Under the pieces are notes generated by a model. It was given only the letters and a program-made list of their open reading frames with translations. It did not search any database and was not told where the DNA came from. 64,000 nucleotides of DNA. Source: Bradyrhizobium amphicarpaeae (GTDB lineage: Bacteria > Pseudomonadota > Alphaproteobacteria > Rhizobiales > Xanthobacteraceae). Positions within the stretch are counted from its first letter, which is position 1, and the number at the start of each line of letters is the position of its first letter. Positions 1 through 8,458 of this stretch are shown here, in pieces. Both the position numbers and the translations under genes were made by a program. Location: contig NZ_CP029426.2 in assembly GCF_002266435.3 (NCBI RefSeq), positions 1,208,001-1,272,000 on the forward strand, read 5' to 3'.

Positions 1-595
1 GCCCGGTGGCTGTCTGAACAGGGGGGGCGGTCTGGGGCTGGACCGCCGGGGCCTGCCGCGCCACCGAAGGCGGGGGTGCTGCGGGAAGCGGGGGAGGGGC
101 GACGAGTTGTTCCTCGAACGGTGCGATCAGGTCGATCGGCGCCTCCGGCTCCTGCCTGGCGATCGGAGCGGGAACGGGCGCCGGCGCATTGCCGGCCAAC
201 TGATCCTCATGGCTCGATACGGTGGTGGCGAGCTGCCTGACCAGGCCGCCGAGCTCGTTGATCTCGCCGACCACCGACTGGATACGGTCGGAGTTGGTCG
301 AATTGGACGAGGCGATGCGTCCCTCGATCGCCGCCAGCCGGCGGCCGAACTCGGCCACCTGGCGGGCAAGATCGGCGGTGCCGCGCGACAGATCGGCGAT
401 CTGGCCGCCGACGTCGTTGCGGTCGCGCAGCCGCATCGACACCGCGTTGTAGAGGATCAGGAAGGTCAGCGCGGTCAGCGCCACGATCGCGGATTCGGTC
501 CCGCTGATGCCGGCGACGGCGTAGAGCACAAGCCCGAGCGAGGCCGCGACCAGAACCATGCAGATGGCGATGAAGATCGTCGAAATGCGAATCAT
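1..595 (-). CDS. Membrane-anchored coiled-coil protein, C-terminus cut by window edge
   Basis: The 198 visible codons begin at an ATG whose first base is 595 and run off the left edge. Residues 1-50 hold two hydrophobic helices (MIRISTIFIAICMVLVAA, then a second at about 34-50). A heptad-like stretch at 60-135 follows (GGQIADLSRGTADLARQ and onward), then a Pro/Ala-rich linker. The end of the protein, and so its catalytic domain, is not visible. From memory, similar two-helix coiled-coil N-termini precede EAL-type cyclic-di-GMP phosphodiesterase domains in Bradyrhizobium. That is an inference and cannot be confirmed here. No in-frame upstream start exists because a stop lies just before the gene. 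Confidence 0.7.
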   Translation of the reverse strand, partial: MIRISTIFIAICMVLVAASLGLVLYAVAGISGTESAIVALTALTFLILYNAVSMRLRDRNDVGGQIADLSRGTADLARQVAEFGRRLAAIEGRIASSNSTNSDRIQSVVGEINELGGLVRQLATTVSSHEDQLAGNAPAPVPAPIARQEPEAPIDLIAPFEEQLVAPPPLPAAPPPSVARQAPAVQPQTAPPVQTATG

Positions 596-743
596 GCCGC
601 GCGTTACGCCTTTAAGAGCTGACTGCCTCACCCGGGAAAACACGGGTCACGTCGCGATCCCGCCACACCTCATGCTCCCCCAAGCCGCACGACCTTAACA
701 TCATTGTTGATTCGAGGGGATAGCGCCGCGCGCTCGGGTGCGG

Positions 744-1871
744 TCAGGACGGCGCGGCGGCGCCGACAGTGTCGGCCGAGACAGCTTCGCGGGTGCCGAG
801 CGGCTTGGGTTGCCCCTCGGTCGTATCCCGCAGCGTCTGCCGCTCGATCTCCGAATTCAGCTCGGCACCGAACATGATGACGATGGCCGACATCCACATC
901 CACATCATCAGGCCGATGGCGGCGCCGAGCGAGCCGTAGGTCGCGTCGTAATTCGCGAACGCGGAGAGATACCAGGACAGGAGAGACGAGCCGGCGATCC
1001 AGAGCAGGGCCGCTGTCATTGCCCCGACGCTCAGCCATTGCCAGCGCGGAGCATCACGGCTCGGCGCAAAGCGGTAGAGGACGGCAAGTGCGGCCAGCAG
1101 AATGACGAGAAGCAGGGGCCAGCGCGCCAGTGCAACGATCAGTTTGCTCTCGGGGGCGATGCCCAGATGATCCAGCGCCAGTGGAAACGCGACCACGGCG
1201 CCGACCATCATCAGCAATGCGGCAATGCCGCCAATCGTGAAGGTTAGCGAGATCAGGTTCAACCGGATGAAGCTGCGCTTCTCGCGTTCCTCATAGGCAA
1301 CGTTCAGGGCATCGAAGATCGCCTTGACCCCGGCGTTGGCGCTCCAGATCGCAAGCAGGAGGCCGAAGGCGAAAGTGGTGCCGAGCGCCGTGTTGCCTTT
1401 CGATACCACCCGGGCGGTCTGGTCCTCGACGATCTGGAATGTGCCCGAGGGCAGCATCATCGCTAGAGTCTGCAGATTGTCCGATATCGTGGAGGGGTCG
1501 GTGAACAATCCATAGGACGAGACCAGCGCGGTCACGGCCGGAAAGACCGCGAGCAGACCGAAAAACACCACGCCTCCCGCGTTTGCCAGCAGGCGGTCGT
1601 CGTCGATTCGCTGATAGGTGCGCCAGAGGATGTCCTTCCAGCCGGACCAGGGGATCGTGAAAGGGCTGGTCGAACGGCGTCCACGCCCAGGCTCGGCAGC
1701 CGCGCCGCTCGGGTCGGTCTCCGGCGATTTTGCTTCCTGATTGCGCTGATCGGGGCGAGGTCCGGCGCGAAACAGCCCGATGCCCTGGACGTAGCGGTCA
1801 GCGGTCAGCACGAACACGGCCGTCGCTGCGATCAGCATCCAATTGTCGAGATGCCCTGGACGAGACGGCAT
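744..1871 (-). CDS. YihY/virulence factor BrkB family inner-membrane protein
   Basis: The 375-residue protein has an N-terminal hydrophobic segment at about 10-27, a polar Pro/Ser-rich linker, and from about 95 on the BrkB/YihY core of six helices, including the typical stretch ANAGGVVFFGLLAVFPA and the C-terminal GSLGAAIGLMMWMW. Family members are integral membrane proteins whose transport role is not settled. The polar tail after about 340 is cytoplasmic and variable. The ATG directly follows the TGA of the upstream holin-like gene (TGAATG), so the two are probably co-translated. The isolated extra N-terminal helix lengthens the protein relative to minimal family members. Confidence 0.9.
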   Translation of the reverse strand: MPSRPGHLDNWMLIAATAVFVLTADRYVQGIGLFRAGPRPDQRNQEAKSPETDPSGAAAEPGRGRRSTSPFTIPWSGWKDILWRTYQRIDDDRLLANAGGVVFFGLLAVFPAVTALVSSYGLFTDPSTISDNLQTLAMMLPSGTFQIVEDQTARVVSKGNTALGTTFAFGLLLAIWSANAGVKAIFDALNVAYEEREKRSFIRLNLISLTFTIGGIAALLMMVGAVVAFPLALDHLGIAPESKLIVALARWPLLLVILLAALAVLYRFAPSRDAPRWQWLSVGAMTAALLWIAGSSLLSWYLSAFANYDATYGSLGAAIGLMMWMWMSAIVIMFGAELNSEIERQTLRDTTEGQPKPLGTREAVSADTVGAAAPS

Positions 1872-2450
1872 TCAGGCGCCCAGTCGTTGCCCATTGCGAT
1901 GCCGCCGCGCCGCAGCGAGGCCGATCAGGCCGACTGCAGCCAGCATCATGCCGACCTTTACCGGCCGCTTGCCGCGCGCGCGCCAGGCCTTGCCATTTTC
2001 ACCGGGAGCCAACGGTGCCAGCGGGATCGCAGTCGCGACTTCCTTCACAGCCCGTGTGACGGTCCCGCTTGGAATGCGCGGGGTGGCAATGGCAACGCGA
2101 AGACGGCTCGTAAGTGGCACGATAGGCCTGGCCTTCCGGTTCAGCTGCGCTGAGGCGATACCGGCGCAGATCGCGGCCAGCACCAGCAGGACCGCGCCAA
2201 CCGCGCCGAACCCCCAGAACTGGCCATGGGTCAAGGCCACCCAGCGGTAGAGTGCGATCAGCCCGACGAAGAACGCCGCAAGGACGAAAATCCCGGCGAC
2301 CGCGAACATTCCGCCGGCCATCGCGTAAGACGTCACCCGGCCCGTGGCATGGGTGGTACGGTCCCGCATGTAGGATTGAGCCGCCCGTTTGAGATGGTTG
2401 AGTTTCAGCGCCATGCCGGCGCGCAGCAATTCGCCCGATGGCGCGAGCAT
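1872..2450 (-). CDS. Small two-helix membrane protein, phage-holin-3_6-like
   Basis: This is a 192-residue protein with two adjacent hydrophobic helices at about 45-70 and 80-105, and a possible third near 165-180, separated by basic polar segments. The layout fits the holin-like / DUF1469 small membrane proteins that often sit beside yihY and CsbD-type stress genes. A true lytic holin role is unlikely outside a phage. The first ATG is preferred over one at codon 13, because GGAGGA lies 7 bases upstream of it. It abuts the YihY gene (TGAATG) and probably forms an operon with it. Family assignment is by topology and sequence feel only. Confidence 0.72.
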   Translation of the reverse strand: MLAPSGELLRAGMALKLNHLKRAAQSYMRDRTTHATGRVTSYAMAGGMFAVAGIFVLAAFFVGLIALYRWVALTHGQFWGFGAVGAVLLVLAAICAGIASAQLNRKARPIVPLTSRLRVAIATPRIPSGTVTRAVKEVATAIPLAPLAPGENGKAWRARGKRPVKVGMMLAAVGLIGLAAARRHRNGQRLGA

Positions 2451-2539
2451 CTGGACATCCTCCGAAAACGAGACAGTTCGTCGGGGATGAACGTGGCGGA
2501 ATTTGACTTGTTCCGCCGGAGCAGAAGGCGCCGTGATGG

Positions 2540-3499
2540 TCAGGCCAGATCGGCGGCCGCGATCCAGAACACCTCGCCCTCGGAATCCTCGGTGTCGAGC
2601 CAGAGCAGCGGCAGTTCCGGAAAGGCCTCGTCGACCAGGTCCCGGCCGCGGCCGATCTCGCAGATCAGCCCGCCATCCGGCGTCAGGTGATCGGGTGCCT
2701 CGGCCAGGATGCGGCGGACCACGTTGAGGCCGTCGGGGCCACCGTCAAAGGCGAGCTTCGGCTCGGCCCGGCATTCCGGTGGCAGCGCGGCCATGCCCTC
2801 GGCATCGACGTAAGGCGGGTTGGTGATGATCAGATCGTATCTGGCATCGCCGAGCGGGGCGAACAGGTCGCCGCGATAGAGGCTGATCCGGTCCTCGAGG
2901 CCGTATTCGGCGACATTTCGCCTGGCGACTTCGATCGCGCCCTTGGAGACATCGACGGCATCGACGGCGGCGTTCGGGAAATGGTGCGCGGCGAGGATGG
3001 CAAGGCATCCCGATCCCGTGCAGAGATCGAGCACGCGTTCGACCGCCGCGGGATCGTCGATCAGCGAGCCCGCCTCGCCGTCGCCGCCGAAATGCGACTC
3101 CAGCAGTTCGCCGATGAAAGAGCGCGGAACGATGACGCGCTGGTCGACATAGAAGGGCAGGCCGCGCATGTAGATCTTGTTGACGAGATAGGCGGCCGGT
3201 TTGCGCGTGGTCACGCGCTGATGGATGAGGTTGAGGATAGTCTTGCCCTCCGCCGCGGTGACGCGTGCGTTGGCGAAAATCTCGAACTGCTCAGGATTGA
3301 GATGCAGCGCTTCGCTCACCAGGAAGGCTGCTTCGGCAACTGGATCGGTCGTACCGTGCGCAAAGGCGAGCTCGGCCTGGACGAAGCGGCTCACCGCATA
3401 GCGGACGAAATCGAGCAGCGTGAGGAGCTCGCCCGGGCCGACTTTGGCGAGCTTTGGCGCGGCGCGGCCGCGTACGGTCTTTTTGGCTGCCTTTGCCAT
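2540..3499 (-). CDS. prmB: Ribosomal protein uL3 glutamine N5-methyltransferase PrmB
   Basis: PrmB uses S-adenosylmethionine to methylate a glutamine of ribosomal protein L3. The 319-residue protein has the helical N-terminal domain of the HemK/PrmB family, the SAM-binding motif VLDLCTGSG at 156-164 and the diagnostic NPPY motif at 227-230 that contacts the target amide. The stretch ECRAEPKLAFDGGPDGL after NPPY is typical of PrmB/HemK. PrmB is preferred over PrmC because of the VPRSFIGELL segment before the SAM domain and the overall length. The start overlaps the moaE stop as TGATG, so prmB is the last gene of the uvrC-pgsA-moaD-moaE-prmB run. A basic N-terminal leader of about 20 residues is extra. 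Confidence 0.95.
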   Translation of the reverse strand: MAKAAKKTVRGRAAPKLAKVGPGELLTLLDFVRYAVSRFVQAELAFAHGTTDPVAEAAFLVSEALHLNPEQFEIFANARVTAAEGKTILNLIHQRVTTRKPAAYLVNKIYMRGLPFYVDQRVIVPRSFIGELLESHFGGDGEAGSLIDDPAAVERVLDLCTGSGCLAILAAHHFPNAAVDAVDVSKGAIEVARRNVAEYGLEDRISLYRGDLFAPLGDARYDLIITNPPYVDAEGMAALPPECRAEPKLAFDGGPDGLNVVRRILAEAPDHLTPDGGLICEIGRGRDLVDEAFPELPLLWLDTEDSEGEVFWIAAADLA

Positions 3500-3981
3500 C
3501 AGGATCGGGTCCAGCGTGCGGCGGCCTCGTCGTCGCGGGCATGGGCTTCGACCCAGTCCGCGCCGGCTTCGCTCTCTTCCTTCTTCCAGAACGGCGCGCT
3601 GGTCTTGAGGTAGTCCATCAGGAACTCGGCCGCATGGAATGCGGCCTGGCGGTGCTGGGAGGCGGTCAGCACCAGCACGATGTTCTGGCCCGGCATGAAG
3701 CGGCCGACGCGGTGGATCACGGTGACGCCGTTGAGCGGCCAGCGCGAGATCGCCTCGTCGGTATGACGCCTGATCTCTTCCTCGGCCATGCCGGGATAGT
3801 GCTCGAGCGTCAGCGCTGCGATCCTCGCGCTATCTTCGTCACCGCGGCAGATGCCGGAGAAGCTGACGACCGCGCCGATGTCGGTACGGCTCCTGGTCAG
3901 GACCGCGATCTCGCGCGCGATGTCGAAATCGTCTTCCTGAATGCGGATGGTGACGGGGCAGGCGCCAGCAGAGGAGGTCAT
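3499..3981 (-). CDS. moaE: Molybdopterin synthase catalytic subunit MoaE
   Basis: MoaE converts cyclic pyranopterin monophosphate to molybdopterin, using sulfur carried by the MoaD thiocarboxylate. The 160-residue protein shows the family landmarks in order: FSGICRG at 41-47, HRVGRFMPGQ at 90-99, ASQHR at 107-111 and the lysine-rich active-site stretch DYLKTSAPFWKKE at 123-135. It follows moaD with only three bases between them and overlaps prmB (TGATG), so the two synthase subunits are made together. The ATG has a GAGG-type site a short distance upstream. Downstream users of the cofactor are not in the window. Confidence 0.97.
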   Translation of the reverse strand: MTSSAGACPVTIRIQEDDFDIAREIAVLTRSRTDIGAVVSFSGICRGDEDSARIAALTLEHYPGMAEEEIRRHTDEAISRWPLNGVTVIHRVGRFMPGQNIVLVLTASQHRQAAFHAAEFLMDYLKTSAPFWKKEESEAGADWVEAHARDDEAAARWTRS

Positions 3982-3984
3982 GAC

Positions 3985-4236
3985 CTAGCCGCCGGTCATC
4001 GGCGGGAAGAACGCGATCTCGCGGGCGCCGGCGATTGCGGCATCCGATTTCACGTGGGCATGGTCGATCGCGGTGCGGATCACCTTCGGCTTCTCGAAGG
4101 CGTAGGCGTAGGCCTCGCCTTGGCCCGACAGCCACGCGATCAGTTCCTCGACGGTGCGCACGGTCGCCGGCGGCTCGATGGTCTCCTCCGCCTTGCCGAC
4201 ACGCTCGCGGACCCAGGCGAAATATTTCACCTTCAT
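3985..4236 (-). CDS. moaD: Molybdopterin synthase sulfur carrier subunit MoaD
   Basis: This 83-residue ubiquitin-fold protein ends in the required Gly-Gly (PPMTGG), which is adenylated by a MoeB-type enzyme and then carries sulfur to MoaE. The N-terminal MKVKYFAWVRERVG is the usual first beta strand and loop of MoaD. The start ATG overlaps the pgsA stop codon by four bases (ATGA), indicating translational coupling, and moaE follows three bases after the stop. A pgsA-moaD-moaE order is, as I recall it, common in related alphaproteobacteria. Confidence 0.97.
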   Translation of the reverse strand: MKVKYFAWVRERVGKAEETIEPPATVRTVEELIAWLSGQGEAYAYAFEKPKVIRTAIDHAHVKSDAAIAGAREIAFFPPMTGG

Positions 4237-4850
4237 CCCTCATCCTCCTTGATGAGGTGATGGATGCCGGCGCGGAAATAGTCGTAGCCGGTGTAGATGG
4301 TCACGATGGCCGAGGCCCATAGCAGCACGAGGCCCATCATCGAGACCACAGGCACCACCTCATCGCCGGCAGGCCCGGCGAGCAGGAACCCGATGGCGAC
4401 GAGCTGGACCGTGGTCTTCCACTTCGCAAGCTTGGTGACGGGCACGCTGACCCGAAGCGCGGCGAGGTATTCGCGCAGGCCCGAGACCAGGATCTCGCGG
4501 CACAGGATCACGATGGCGGCCCACAACGACCAGCCATGGATGATGCCGTCTGCGGCCAGCATCAGCAGGCAGGAGGCGACCAGCAGCTTGTCGGCGATCG
4601 GGTCCAGCATCCGGCCGAACGCCGATTGCTGATTCCAGATCCGCGCGTAATAGCCGTCGAGGTAATCGGTGACCGCGGCCGCGATGAAGAGGGCCACTGC
4701 CACCCAGCGCAGCCAGAGCGGCTGATCCAGAATCGACTGCGCATAGATGCATCCGACGACGACCGGGATCGCGGCGATCCGGCCGTAGGTCAGGAGGTTG
4801 GGGAGGGACATCGCGCGGCTGGTCGTCCCTCGTGTCGTAGCGATGTTCAT
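4233..4850 (-). CDS. pgsA: CDP-diacylglycerol--glycerol-3-phosphate 3-phosphatidyltransferase
   Basis: PgsA makes phosphatidylglycerol phosphate in the inner membrane, the committed step to phosphatidylglycerol and cardiolipin. The CDP-alcohol phosphotransferase signature D-G-x2-A-R-x8-G-x3-D-x3-D is seen as DGYYAR followed by FGRMLDPIAD, within a protein with several hydrophobic helices. The start is uncertain: ATG at 4850 (MNIATTRG) is chosen here, but ATG at 4811 (MSLPNLLTYGRI) begins exactly where many family members begin, and an open frame continues up to 4901. It lies 97 bases downstream of uvrC and overlaps moaD by ATGA. Confidence 0.95.
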   Translation of the reverse strand: MNIATTRGTTSRAMSLPNLLTYGRIAAIPVVVGCIYAQSILDQPLWLRWVAVALFIAAAVTDYLDGYYARIWNQQSAFGRMLDPIADKLLVASCLLMLAADGIIHGWSLWAAIVILCREILVSGLREYLAALRVSVPVTKLAKWKTTVQLVAIGFLLAGPAGDEVVPVVSMMGLVLLWASAIVTIYTGYDYFRAGIHHLIKEDEG

Positions 4851-4947
4851 CCGTCCTACCAATACCGCTCGTGCCTGAAGGTCAACCGTTCCGCTCCGCA
4901 AGATGGGGTGCGGGATACGACGACCATATGACCACAGCCCCTTTAGT

Positions 4948-7002
4948 TCATCCCGGCTGGGGATGGAAATACTCGAAAATCCTGCGGGCGCTCTCGGCGC
5001 TCACCCCCGGAACCTTGCCGAGATCGCCGATCGAGGCGCGTTCGATCTCCTTCAAGGTCCCGAAATGATGCAGCAAGGCACGTTTGCGGGACGGGCCGAT
5101 GCCCGGGATTTCCTGCAAACCGGCCTCGCGGATGTCCTTCTTGCGCAGCTTGCGGTGCGAGCCGATGACGAAGCGGTGGGCTTCGTCCCGCAGCCGCTGG
5201 ATGAAATAGAGCACGGGGTCGCGCGGCTCCAGCTTGATCGCCTCGCGTTCCGGCATGAACAGGGTCTCGCGGCCGGCATCCCGGTCCGGCCCCTTGGCGA
5301 CCGACATCAGCGACACCTGGGTCAGGCCGAGATTTGCGAAGATCTCGCGGACCGCATTGAGCTGGCCGCGGCCGCCGTCGATGATGACGAGGTCGGGCCA
5401 TTGCGGGAAATCGTCGTCTTTTGTTTTGGCAGCGCCCTCCTCGGGCGGGTTGATCAGGCGCTTGAAGCGCCGCTCCAGCACCTCGCGCATCATGGCGAAG
5501 TCGTCGCCGGGCGTAATCCCTTCCGACTTGATGTTGAACTTGCGGTATTGGTTCTTCACGAAACCGTCGGGGCCGGCGACGATCATGGCGCCGACCGCGT
5601 TGGTGCCCTGGATGTGGCTGTTGTCGTAGACCTCGATGCGCTTGGGCGAATGGGGCAGGCCCAGCGTCGTCGCGATGGCGTCGAGCAGGCGGCTTTGCGT
5701 GGCGGTGTCCGCAAGCTTGCGGCCGAGCGCCTCGCGCGCATTGGTCAGCGCATGGGTGACGAGTTCCTTCTTCTCGCCGCGCTTGGGCGTGGTGACCTCG
5801 ATCTTGTGGCCGGCCTTGATCGAGAGCGCATTGGCGAGCAGTTCGCTCTCCTCGATCTCGTGCGAGAGCAGGATGTTCCTGGGCGGCGGCTTGTCGTCGT
5901 AGAACTGGGCGAGGAAGGAGCCGAGCACTTCTTCCGGTGTGTACGTCTTTTCCGCGCGCGGAAAATAGGCGCGGTTGCCCCAGTTCTGGCCGGTGCGGAA
6001 GAAGAACACCTCGACGCAGGAGAAGCCGCCCTCCTGGTGGATGGCGAACACGTCGGCTTCCTCGACCGTGCGCGGATTGATGCCCTGCTGCGACTGGATC
6101 GCCGACAAAGCGGCGAGGCGGTCGCGGTAGAGCGCGGCGCGCTCGAACTCGAGCTCGCCGGAGGCCTTCTCCATCTCGCCGGCGAGCTCCTGCTTGACCG
6201 CATGGCTCTTGCCGGACAGGAAGTCGCTCGCCTCGCGCACCAGGGTCGTATAGCCGCCGAAGTCGATCTCGCGGGTGCAGGGGCCGGCGCAGCGGCGGAT
6301 CTGGTAGAGCAGGCAGGGCCTGGTGCGGCTCTCGAAGAAGGAATCGGTGCAGGAGCGGATCAGGAAGGCGCGCTGCAAGGCCGTGATGGTGCGGTTGACC
6401 GCGCCGGCGGAGGCGAACGGACCGAAATAGCGCCCGGGCCGGCTCTGCGCGCCGCGATGTTTCAGGATCTGCGGCGCCCAATGGTCGCCGGTGATCAGGA
6501 TGTAGGGAAACGATTTGTCGTCGCGCAGCTGCACGTTGAAGCGCGGCCGCAGCTGCTTGATGAGGTTGGCTTCCAGCAGCAGCGCCTCGGTCTCGGTGTT
6601 GGTCGAGATGATCTCCACGGTGACCGTGGCCGCGATCATGCGCAGGATGCGGGCGGGCTGCGGCGCATTCTGGCGCGCATAGTTGGAGAGGCGCTTTTTG
6701 ACGTTCTTGGCCTTGCCGACATAGAGCACGTCGGCATTCGCATTGAGCATGCGATAGACGCCGGGCGAGATCGGGGCGAGCCGGACCGCGCGTTCGATCG
6801 CCTCGTGGCCGGTCGCCAGCGGGCCTTCGCCGACGGCGCCGCTCTCTTCCAGGATATCGGGCAGCCGGGAATCGTCCTCGTCATCGCCGCCGCTGGTGGC
6901 GGGATCGAGGTCGGGCGGCGTCTCGGCCGGGACGTCCGGTGCGGTGCCACGCACAGGTTTGCGCGCGCGGTCGTCCGGAGTGTCGGTGGAATCGTGAGCC
7001 AT
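4948..7002 (-). CDS. uvrC: Excinuclease ABC subunit UvrC with N-terminal extension
   Basis: UvrC makes both incisions in nucleotide excision repair. The 684-residue protein is longer than the usual 590-620. Residues 1-70 are an acidic, Asp/Pro-rich extension. The GIY-YIG nuclease (3' incision) follows with GVY at 81-83 and YVG at 94-96, then a cysteine-containing segment, the UVR domain contacting UvrB, and the RNase H-like 5'-incision domain with DNSHIQG and [11 protein letters not shown]. Two helix-hairpin-helix motifs ([25 protein letters not shown]) end the protein. It heads the run leading to pgsA and the moa genes. The shared intergenic region with the plus-strand outer-membrane gene contains CtrA-like sites. 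Confidence 0.97.
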   Translation of the reverse strand: MAHDSTDTPDDRARKPVRGTAPDVPAETPPDLDPATSGGDDEDDSRLPDILEESGAVGEGPLATGHEAIERAVRLAPISPGVYRMLNANADVLYVGKAKNVKKRLSNYARQNAPQPARILRMIAATVTVEIISTNTETEALLLEANLIKQLRPRFNVQLRDDKSFPYILITGDHWAPQILKHRGAQSRPGRYFGPFASAGAVNRTITALQRAFLIRSCTDSFFESRTRPCLLYQIRRCAGPCTREIDFGGYTTLVREASDFLSGKSHAVKQELAGEMEKASGELEFERAALYRDRLAALSAIQSQQGINPRTVEEADVFAIHQEGGFSCVEVFFFRTGQNWGNRAYFPRAEKTYTPEEVLGSFLAQFYDDKPPPRNILLSHEIEESELLANALSIKAGHKIEVTTPKRGEKKELVTHALTNAREALGRKLADTATQSRLLDAIATTLGLPHSPKRIEVYDNSHIQGTNAVGAMIVAGPDGFVKNQYRKFNIKSEGITPGDDFAMMREVLERRFKRLINPPEEGAAKTKDDDFPQWPDLVIIDGGRGQLNAVREIFANLGLTQVSLMSVAKGPDRDAGRETLFMPEREAIKLEPRDPVLYFIQRLRDEAHRFVIGSHRKLRKKDIREAGLQEIPGIGPSRKRALLHHFGTLKEIERASIGDLGKVPGVSAESARRIFEYFHPQPG

Positions 7003-7091
7003 GGAGTGAATTTAGGCGCTGAGGGGGCCGATTTGAAGTTCCGGCCGTGCGGCACGCACAGGATGGCGGCGCAGTTCCCGGTAACGCTTGC

Positions 7092-7137
7092 TTAAGCCTG
7101 TTAACAGCGCGGTAACCCGGCTTAACAGCCCTTTAAC
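7092..7137. promoter_or_regulatory. Cluster of CtrA-like sites between uvrC and an outer-membrane protein gene
   Basis: An exact TTAA-N7-TTAA match, the CtrA full-site consensus of alphaproteobacteria, lies at 7122-7136 and is followed by C as in the best sites. A near match, TTAA-N7-GTAA, lies at 7101-7115, and another TTAA sits at 7092-7095. The region between 7003 and 7253 is AT-richer than its surroundings and is shared by two divergent genes. The sites lie about 117-160 bases before the outer-membrane gene and 90-135 bases before uvrC. Binding is inferred from the motif alone. Confidence 0.55.
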
Positions 7138-7253
7138 TTAAAACTCTCGATAAATCTTACGCGAAAAGGTCGTGGTTCCGTAACCATGCGGTTTGCCCAG
7201 CGCGGCGGCGTCAGGCTTCGCACCGGTTGCGACAGTTGCGTTGGAGTTAAGTG

Positions 7254-7877
7254 ATGAAGAGGTTCGTTGTGGGCGCAGCCGCGTTGGTTGCGGCCGGCTG
7301 GACAGCTTCGGCAGAGGCCGCCGACATGAGTTACGGTCAGCGCGCGCCCTATACCGTCAACCAGCCGCTCAACGCCTATAGCTGGGCGGGCCCGTATCTC
7401 GGCGCCAATCTCGGTTACGAGTGGGGTTCGGTGAGCAACAATCCCGCAAAGCCCGCCGGCTTCGTCGGCGGCGTGCAGGCCGGCTACAATTTCCAGAACG
7501 GCCCATGGGTGTTCGGCGTGGAAGGCGATATCCAGGCCGCCGGTGCCGATGACACCTTCGCGCCGTGGAAGTTCTCCAATCCCTGGTTCGGCACCCTGCG
7601 CGGCCGCGCCGGCTATGCCTTCAGCAACATCCTGTTCTACGGCACCGCGGGCCTGGCCTTCGGCGAGCTGCGCGCACAGACGTTCGGCTGGACGGAGTCG
7701 CACACCACCGCCGGCTGGACCATCGGTGCCGGCGCGGAGGTCGGCTTCGCGCCGAACTGGAGCGCGAAGCTCGAATATCTCTACATCGATCTGTCGTCGA
7801 GCCAGTTCGCAATTACAGGCGTGTCAAACGGCTATAGCGCCAGCGTTGTGCGCGCAGGCGTGAACTATCACTTCTGA
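7254..7877 (+). CDS. Outer-membrane beta-barrel protein (Omp25/OmpA-like porin family)
   Basis: The 207-residue protein has a signal peptide (MKRFVVGAAALVAAGW, cleavage near AEAAD) and an eight-stranded barrel pattern with alternating aromatic strands (GPYLGANLGYEWG, FVGGVQAGYNF, VFGVEGDIQ, LRGRAGYAF, KLEYLYIDL). It ends in F (VRAGVNYHF), as needed for barrel assembly. This is the Omp25/Omp31-like family abundant in Rhizobiales. ATG at 7254 is chosen over GTG at 7251 because GGAG lies seven bases before the ATG. An intrinsic terminator follows 31 bases after the stop. CtrA-like sites lie upstream. The exact cargo or ligand cannot be deduced. Confidence 0.93.
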   Translation: MKRFVVGAAALVAAGWTASAEAADMSYGQRAPYTVNQPLNAYSWAGPYLGANLGYEWGSVSNNPAKPAGFVGGVQAGYNFQNGPWVFGVEGDIQAAGADDTFAPWKFSNPWFGTLRGRAGYAFSNILFYGTAGLAFGELRAQTFGWTESHTTAGWTIGAGAEVGFAPNWSAKLEYLYIDLSSSQFAITGVSNGYSASVVRAGVNYHF

Positions 7878-7908
7878 TAGCTGAAGAAGAAAATACCGGA
7901 CGACAACC

Positions 7909-7937
7909 TCCCGGCCGCTCGCGGCCGGGATTTTTTT
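7909..7937 (+). terminator. Rho-independent terminator after the outer-membrane protein gene
   Basis: A nine-pair stem (TCCCGGCCG / CGGCCGGGA) with a four-base CTCG loop is followed directly by seven T residues at 7931-7937. It lies 31 bases after the stop codon. It separates this gene from the convergent cold-shock gene. Confidence 0.93.
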
Positions 7938-7988
7938 CGCAGGTATTCTTGCGCCGAGTATTGCGCCGAATGTCGTGCGTCAGTCCCG

Positions 7989-8204
7989 CTAGGACAGGAT
8001 CACCAAATTGACCGCCTTCGGGCCCTTCCCCTTCTTGTCGGGTTCGACTTCGAAAGTAATACGCTGTCCTTCCGCAAGGTCCTTCAGTCCGGCCCGCTCC
8101 ACAGCAGTAATATGTACGAAGACGTCGCGGCCGCCGTCGTCAGGCTTGATGAAACCGTAGCCGCGTTCGCCGTTGAAAAACTTGACCGTTCCCGTCATGG
8201 CCAT
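7989..8204 (-). CDS. Cold-shock domain protein (CspA family)
   Basis: This 71-residue single-domain nucleic-acid chaperone carries the RNP1-like GYGFIKP and RNP2-like VFVHI motifs after the usual TGTVKFFNGERG opening. ATG at 8204 is chosen because GGGGAG lies seven bases upstream. The open frame continues further upstream but through the ribosome-binding site. The upstream minus-strand leader appears long and structured, as is common for csp genes. Which of the several Csp paralogues this is cannot be told from sequence alone. Confidence 0.95.
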   Translation of the reverse strand: MAMTGTVKFFNGERGYGFIKPDDGGRDVFVHITAVERAGLKDLAEGQRITFEVEPDKKGKGPKAVNLVILS

Positions 8205-8458
8205 CGGGAAACTCCCCCTCATTGCTCCTCCGCCGCGACGCAGACGCACGTCGCGACATGACCGGGCATCACGAAGCCCGGGAGAGCTGGCCATCCTTGG
8301 GCGGACCGCTGGCGGTCCGGCCGGATCTTTCTTAGGCCTTCACTCCGCCGCAACCATTCGCGGAAGCGGAACGTAAAGCCAGTCACGGAAACAGCATAAT
8401 ACGGTTCTCTGCAGATTGACTACCGCTCCTGCATATTTTTCCCAAGAATGGCGGAGTG
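8205..8458 (-). promoter_or_regulatory. Structured upstream region of the cold-shock gene
   Basis: No protein gene is apparent here. On the minus strand the region precedes the csp start and contains a strong hairpin, with arms GGACCGC and GCGGTCC at about 8303-8318. A ribosome-binding GGGGAG sits at its end. A long folded leader of this kind would be in keeping with cold-responsive translation. The rlmJ stop codon bounds the other side. No convincing -35/-10 pair was found. Confidence 0.4.

Noticed and set aside
1872..2450. Prophage remnant suggested by the holin-like protein
   Set aside because: No endolysin, integrase or structural phage gene is near, and the gene is coupled to yihY.
4903..7095. 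A 730-codon open frame on the plus strand opposite uvrC
   Set aside because: Shadow of uvrC with biased Gly/Ala/Arg/Asp content and no recognisable domain.
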